64,000 bases of DNA from Azospirillum brasilense (GTDB lineage Bacteria; Pseudomonadota; Alphaproteobacteria; Azospirillales; Azospirillaceae). The position numbers and the translations under genes were made by a program. Shown in pieces: positions 61,125 through 64,000 of the stretch (position 1 is its first letter; each line of letters begins with the position of its first letter). The notes beneath the pieces are model-generated. The model was not told the DNA's origin. It ran no database searches and was given only the letters and a program-made list of their open reading frames with translations. The DNA is taken from positions 620,001 to 684,000 of the forward strand of contig NZ_VITH01000001.1 in NCBI RefSeq assembly GCF_007827815.1. Reading direction: 5' to 3'.

Positions 61125-63886
61125 GCGGCACCTTTCTGCTCGGACAGGGTCTGCTGCAGCGCGTACAGCAGAGCGTCACGGTCGAACTTGGCGACATAGT
61201 CGGTGAACCCGGCCTGACGGCCGCGGTCGAGGTCGCGCGGGGAAGCGTGGCTGGACAGGGCGACCATCGGCGTGCCGCTCCAGCGGGTGCCGCCCTGGCG
61301 GACCGCCTCGGCGAAGTCGAAGCCGCTCATCCCCGGCATCTCGATGTCGGAGACGATGACGTCGAAGTCCTCGCCCGCCTCGCAGAGCGCCAGCGCCTCG
61401 TTGGCGTTCTCCACGGCGGTGACGTCGTAGCCGGCGACCGACAGAAGCGGGGTCAGCAGGTTGCGGAAGAAGGGGCTGTCGTCGACCAGCAGCACGCGCT
61501 GGAGCGTCCTCTCCTCCTCGTAGCCATCGGTCGAGGACGAGCCGAACCAATCCTTGTAGGCCTGGGTCAGGAAGAAGCCCGCGTCGAGCACGTCCGTCGC
61601 CTTGCCGGCGATGATCGCCGAGCCCATCAGGCCCGGACGGTCGGCGGTGAGCTGCACCACCAGACGCTCCTCCACGATGTCGACGATCTCGTCGACGATC
61701 AGGCCCATCGACCGGTCGCCGTCGGCGAAGACCAGGACCGGCTGGCGGCCTTCCTGGCCGATCATGAAGCCCGGATCGATCGGCACCAGCGGCATCAGCT
61801 TGCCGCGGTACTGGACCACCGGCATGCCGTTGGACGATTCGACGCTGGCGAGGTCGACATCCTCCAGGCGGGCGACCAGCGACAGCGGCACCGCCTTCGG
61901 CGCGCCGGCCCCGGCGCGGAACAGCAGGAGGGCCATCTTGTCCTCCTGGCGGGTCGCCTGGACGGAGGTCGTCTCCTTGGACGCGGTCTCGCCCATGGCC
62001 ATCTCGCCGGTCGCCGACGCGATGCCGTTGGGGTCGAGGATCATGATGACCGAGCCGTCGCCGAGGATGGTGTTGCCCGAGAACATCTCGATGTGGCGCA
62101 GGATCGGCGCCACCGGCTTCACCACAATTTCCTCGGTGTCGAACACGCGGTCGACCATGATGCCGAAGGTGTAGGTGCCGACCTGCGTGACCACGATGAA
62201 GGTCTCGTCGGTCTTCTTCTCGCCGCCCTCCTGGTCGTCCAGACGCAGCAGCTCCTGCAGCGAGACCAGCGGCAGCAGGCGGTTGCGCAGGCGCAGGACC
62301 GGCGTGCCCTTCAGCCGCTCGATGGTGTGCTCGCTGTCGGCGGCGGCCCGCACCAGCTCGACCACGCTGATCTGCGGGATGGCGAAGCGCTCGCCGGCGC
62401 ATTCCACGATCAGGGCGGAGACGATGGCCAGCGTCAGCGGGATCTTGATGACGAAGGTCGAGCCCTTGCCCTGCTGGGACTTGATCTCGATCGTGCCGCC
62501 GATCTTCTCGATGTTGGTCTTGACCACGTCCATGCCGACGCCGCGGCCCGACACGTTGGTGACCTTCGCCGCGGTCGAGAAGCCGGGCTTCATGATGAAC
62601 TGGATGATCTGCTGGTCGGACATCGCCGCCAGCTCGCCTTCCGAGGCCATCCCGTTCTGGATCGCCTTCTGCTTGATCCGGTCGATCGCCAGGCCCTTAC
62701 CGTCGTCCTGGATCTCGATGATGATGTGGCCGCCCTCGTGATAGGCGTTCAACGTGATGCGGCCGGTCTCCGACTTGCCCGCGCGCACACGGTCGGCGGG
62801 CACCTCCAGGCCGTGGTCGGCGGAGTTGCGCACCATGTGCGTCAGCGGGTCCTTGATCAGCTCCAGAACCTGGCGGTCCAGCTCGGTGTCGGCACCGAGC
62901 ATCTGGAGGTCGATCTTCTTGCCCAGTTCGTGCGACAGGTCGCGCACCAGACGCGGCAGCTTGGCCCAGGCGTTGCCGATGGGCTGCATGCGCGTCTTCA
63001 TGACGCCTTCCTGCAGCTCCGACGTCACGTGGTTCAGGCGCTGCAGCGGGGCGGCGAACTCGCTCTCCTTCTGCGAACGCAGGATCTGGAGGAGCTGGTT
63101 GCGGGTCAGCACCAGCTCGGACACCATGGTCATCAGGTTTTCGAGCAGGTCCACGTTCACGCGGATGGTCTGCGCGGCGACCGCCGACTCCTTCGTCGCG
63201 GCCTCGCCGCCCGCACCGGCGCCGGATGAGGCCTCCGCGGCGGGAGCGGGCACCTTGGCGGCGGCCGGGACCGGATCGGGGTCCGGAACCACCAGATCGT
63301 GCGAGGGCGCCGGATCGTCCGCCGGCTCCGCGGCGACCGGGGCCAGCGCGGTGCTGGTCGGGCCGGGGGTGGCGTTCCAGATCGCCTCGAGCTCGTCCAG
63401 GGTGAGGTTGCCCGAGGAGGAGGCCGGGGCTTCCTCCGCCGCCGCGACCGCGGGGGCCGGCGGGGGTTCCGGGGCCGCGGCGGGCTTGGGCGGAGCGGCG
63501 GCGCCCAGCTTGCCCTCGGCGCACAGGTTCAGCCGCTCGATCAGCGGCAGGTCGTCGCCCGGGGGCTCCGCCTCCGTCGCCTCCAGCACCGCCAGCAGGC
63601 TCTTGATGGTGTCCAACGCCTGAAGGATCAGCGAGACCGCCTCAGGGTTGATGGTCAATTCCCCGTCGCGGAACTTGCCCAGCACGTTTTCCGAGGCGTG
63701 CGCGACCTTCTCCAGGCGCGGCAGGCCGAGGAAGCCGCAGGTGCCCTTGATGGTGTGCACCAGACGGAAAATGTTCGACAGAAGTTCCGGATTGTTGGGA
63801 TTCTGCTCCAGACGGACCAGTTCCACGTCGAGAACCGACAGGTTCTCGTTGGTTTCCGTCAGGAATTCGGAGAGCAGATCATCCAT
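61121..63886 (-). CDS. cheA: Hybrid chemotaxis kinase CheA with second CheW-like region and C-terminal receiver
   Basis: The 921-aa kinase begins with an Hpt domain with phospho-His44 (RLVHTIKGTCGFLGL). A long Pro/Ala linker (about 150-265) has no clear P2. Dimerisation follows (VNVDLLENLMTMVSELVLTRNQLL) and then the ATP-binding domain (HMVRNSADHGLE, DDGKGL, GRGVGMDVVKTNI). A first CheW-like domain (LPLVSLQELLRL), a second CheW-like stretch (PKAVPLSLVARLEDVDL) and a receiver with VLLVDDSPFF and Asp847 (VSDIEMPGMSGFDF) complete it. The ATG at 63886 follows GGGGATC; the longer frame lacks any domain. It is first in the che operon. Confidence 0.97.
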   Translation of the reverse strand: MDDLLSEFLTETNENLSVLDVELVRLEQNPNNPELLSNIFRLVHTIKGTCGFLGLPRLEKVAHASENVLGKFRDGELTINPEAVSLILQALDTIKSLLAVLEATEAEPPGDDLPLIERLNLCAEGKLGAAAPPKPAAAPEPPPAPAVAAAEEAPASSSGNLTLDELEAIWNATPGPTSTALAPVAAEPADDPAPSHDLVVPDPDPVPAAAKVPAPAAEASSGAGAGGEAATKESAVAAQTIRVNVDLLENLMTMVSELVLTRNQLLQILRSQKESEFAAPLQRLNHVTSELQEGVMKTRMQPIGNAWAKLPRLVRDLSHELGKKIDLQMLGADTELDRQVLELIKDPLTHMVRNSADHGLEVPADRVRAGKSETGRITLNAYHEGGHIIIEIQDDGKGLAIDRIKQKAIQNGMASEGELAAMSDQQIIQFIMKPGFSTAAKVTNVSGRGVGMDVVKTNIEKIGGTIEIKSQQGKGSTFVIKIPLTLAIVSALIVECAGERFAIPQISVVELVRAAADSEHTIERLKGTPVLRLRNRLLPLVSLQELLRLDDQEGGEKKTDETFIVVTQVGTYTFGIMVDRVFDTEEIVVKPVAPILRHIEMFSGNTILGDGSVIMILDPNGIASATGEMAMGETASKETTSVQATRQEDKMALLLFRAGAGAPKAVPLSLVARLEDVDLASVESSNGMPVVQYRGKLMPLVPIDPGFMIGQEGRQPVLVFADGDRSMGLIVDEIVDIVEERLVVQLTADRPGLMGSAIIAGKATDVLDAGFFLTQAYKDWFGSSSTDGYEEERTLQRVLLVDDSPFFRNLLTPLLSVAGYDVTAVENANEALALCEAGEDFDVIVSDIEMPGMSGFDFAEAVRQGGTRWSGTPMVALSSHASPRDLDRGRQAGFTDYVAKFDRDALLYALQQTLSEQKGAA

Positions 63887-64000
63887 GTCGCGATCCCCAC
63901 GCCCGCAATTGTATCCGTTTCCGGCCGGGCCGTCCGGAGGGCGGCGTGCGCGACGCCGCCGGTACGGGCCATTCCAGCTACGGTCGGAGCCTGTCAAACA
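63887..64000. other. Leader region upstream of the che operon (114 bp, cut by window end)
   Basis: GC-rich sequence with no gene. It may contain the che promoter, but no -35/-10, sigma-54 or sigma-28 pattern is evident in the visible part. Confidence 0.3.

Overview
The window is a 64 kb stretch of a GC-rich (roughly 65-70 % G+C, by eye) alphaproteobacterial genome. The FlbD/CtrA-style flagellar regulators, the fliF-fliH-fliN-flbD-flhA-flhF-flhG and fliI-fliJ-ctrA arrangements, the abundance of TRAP transporters and the tRNA sequences fit a Rhodospirillales bacterium. An Azospirillum-like soil or rhizosphere organism is my best guess; this is inferred from gene content and protein style, not from a database match. 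No phage, plasmid, IS element, rRNA or CRISPR array is visible.

Layout. 1-3.5 kb: the end of an unknown gene, small hypothetical genes, a large membrane protein with DnaJ-like Cys-rich fingers, and a tRNA-Leu sharing a two-way terminator with it. 4-12 kb: a sugar-acid catabolic locus (GntR regulator, Zn-dependent dehydrogenase, three-gene TRAP transporter, UxaA, UxaB) that reads as a route from an L-galactonate-like aldonate through tagaturonate and altronate to 2-keto-3-deoxygluconate. 12-17 kb: a NUDIX hydrolase, an orphan DgcN-like protein, and a second TRAP system (4TM/12TM fusion plus TAXI receptor). 17-20 kb: glutathione-dependent formaldehyde detoxification (fghA-frmA) with a divergent LysR. 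20-31 kb: an RTX-type secreted protein, a YeeE/TsuA-type transporter, an Na+/H+ antiporter, an MBL-fold hydrolase, and an Fe3+/phosphonate-type ABC importer whose ATPase gene converges on the permease and receptor genes. 30-39 kb: cell-wall enzymes (a D,D-carboxypeptidase and an L,D-transpeptidase, divergent), a MarR regulator, a large hybrid histidine kinase, tRNA-Leu and tRNA-Ala.

40-64 kb is the motility block. A forward operon, apparently driven by a sigma-54 promoter, runs fliF-fliH-fliN-motA-like-flbD-flhA-flhF-flhG-fliK, followed by a QueF-like small protein without the QueF catalytic segment and a membrane diguanylate cyclase. Reverse fliI-fliJ is divergent from ctrA across a region holding six TTAA half-sites. 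After a DUF1127 gene and a divergent LysR, a reverse cheA-cheW-cheY-cheB-cheR operon closes the window. Together these encode the flagellar MS-ring/C-ring/export core, its sigma-54 and CtrA control, FlhF/FlhG placement control, c-di-GMP input and a complete excitation/adaptation chemosensory pathway.

The most unusual items are the QueF-like protein in the flagellar operon, a 15-bp coding repeat present in two unrelated genes, a terminator-like hairpin inside the first codons of an ABC permease gene, the L-galactonate-type pathway assembly, and a PAS-containing kinase with a five-cysteine loop.
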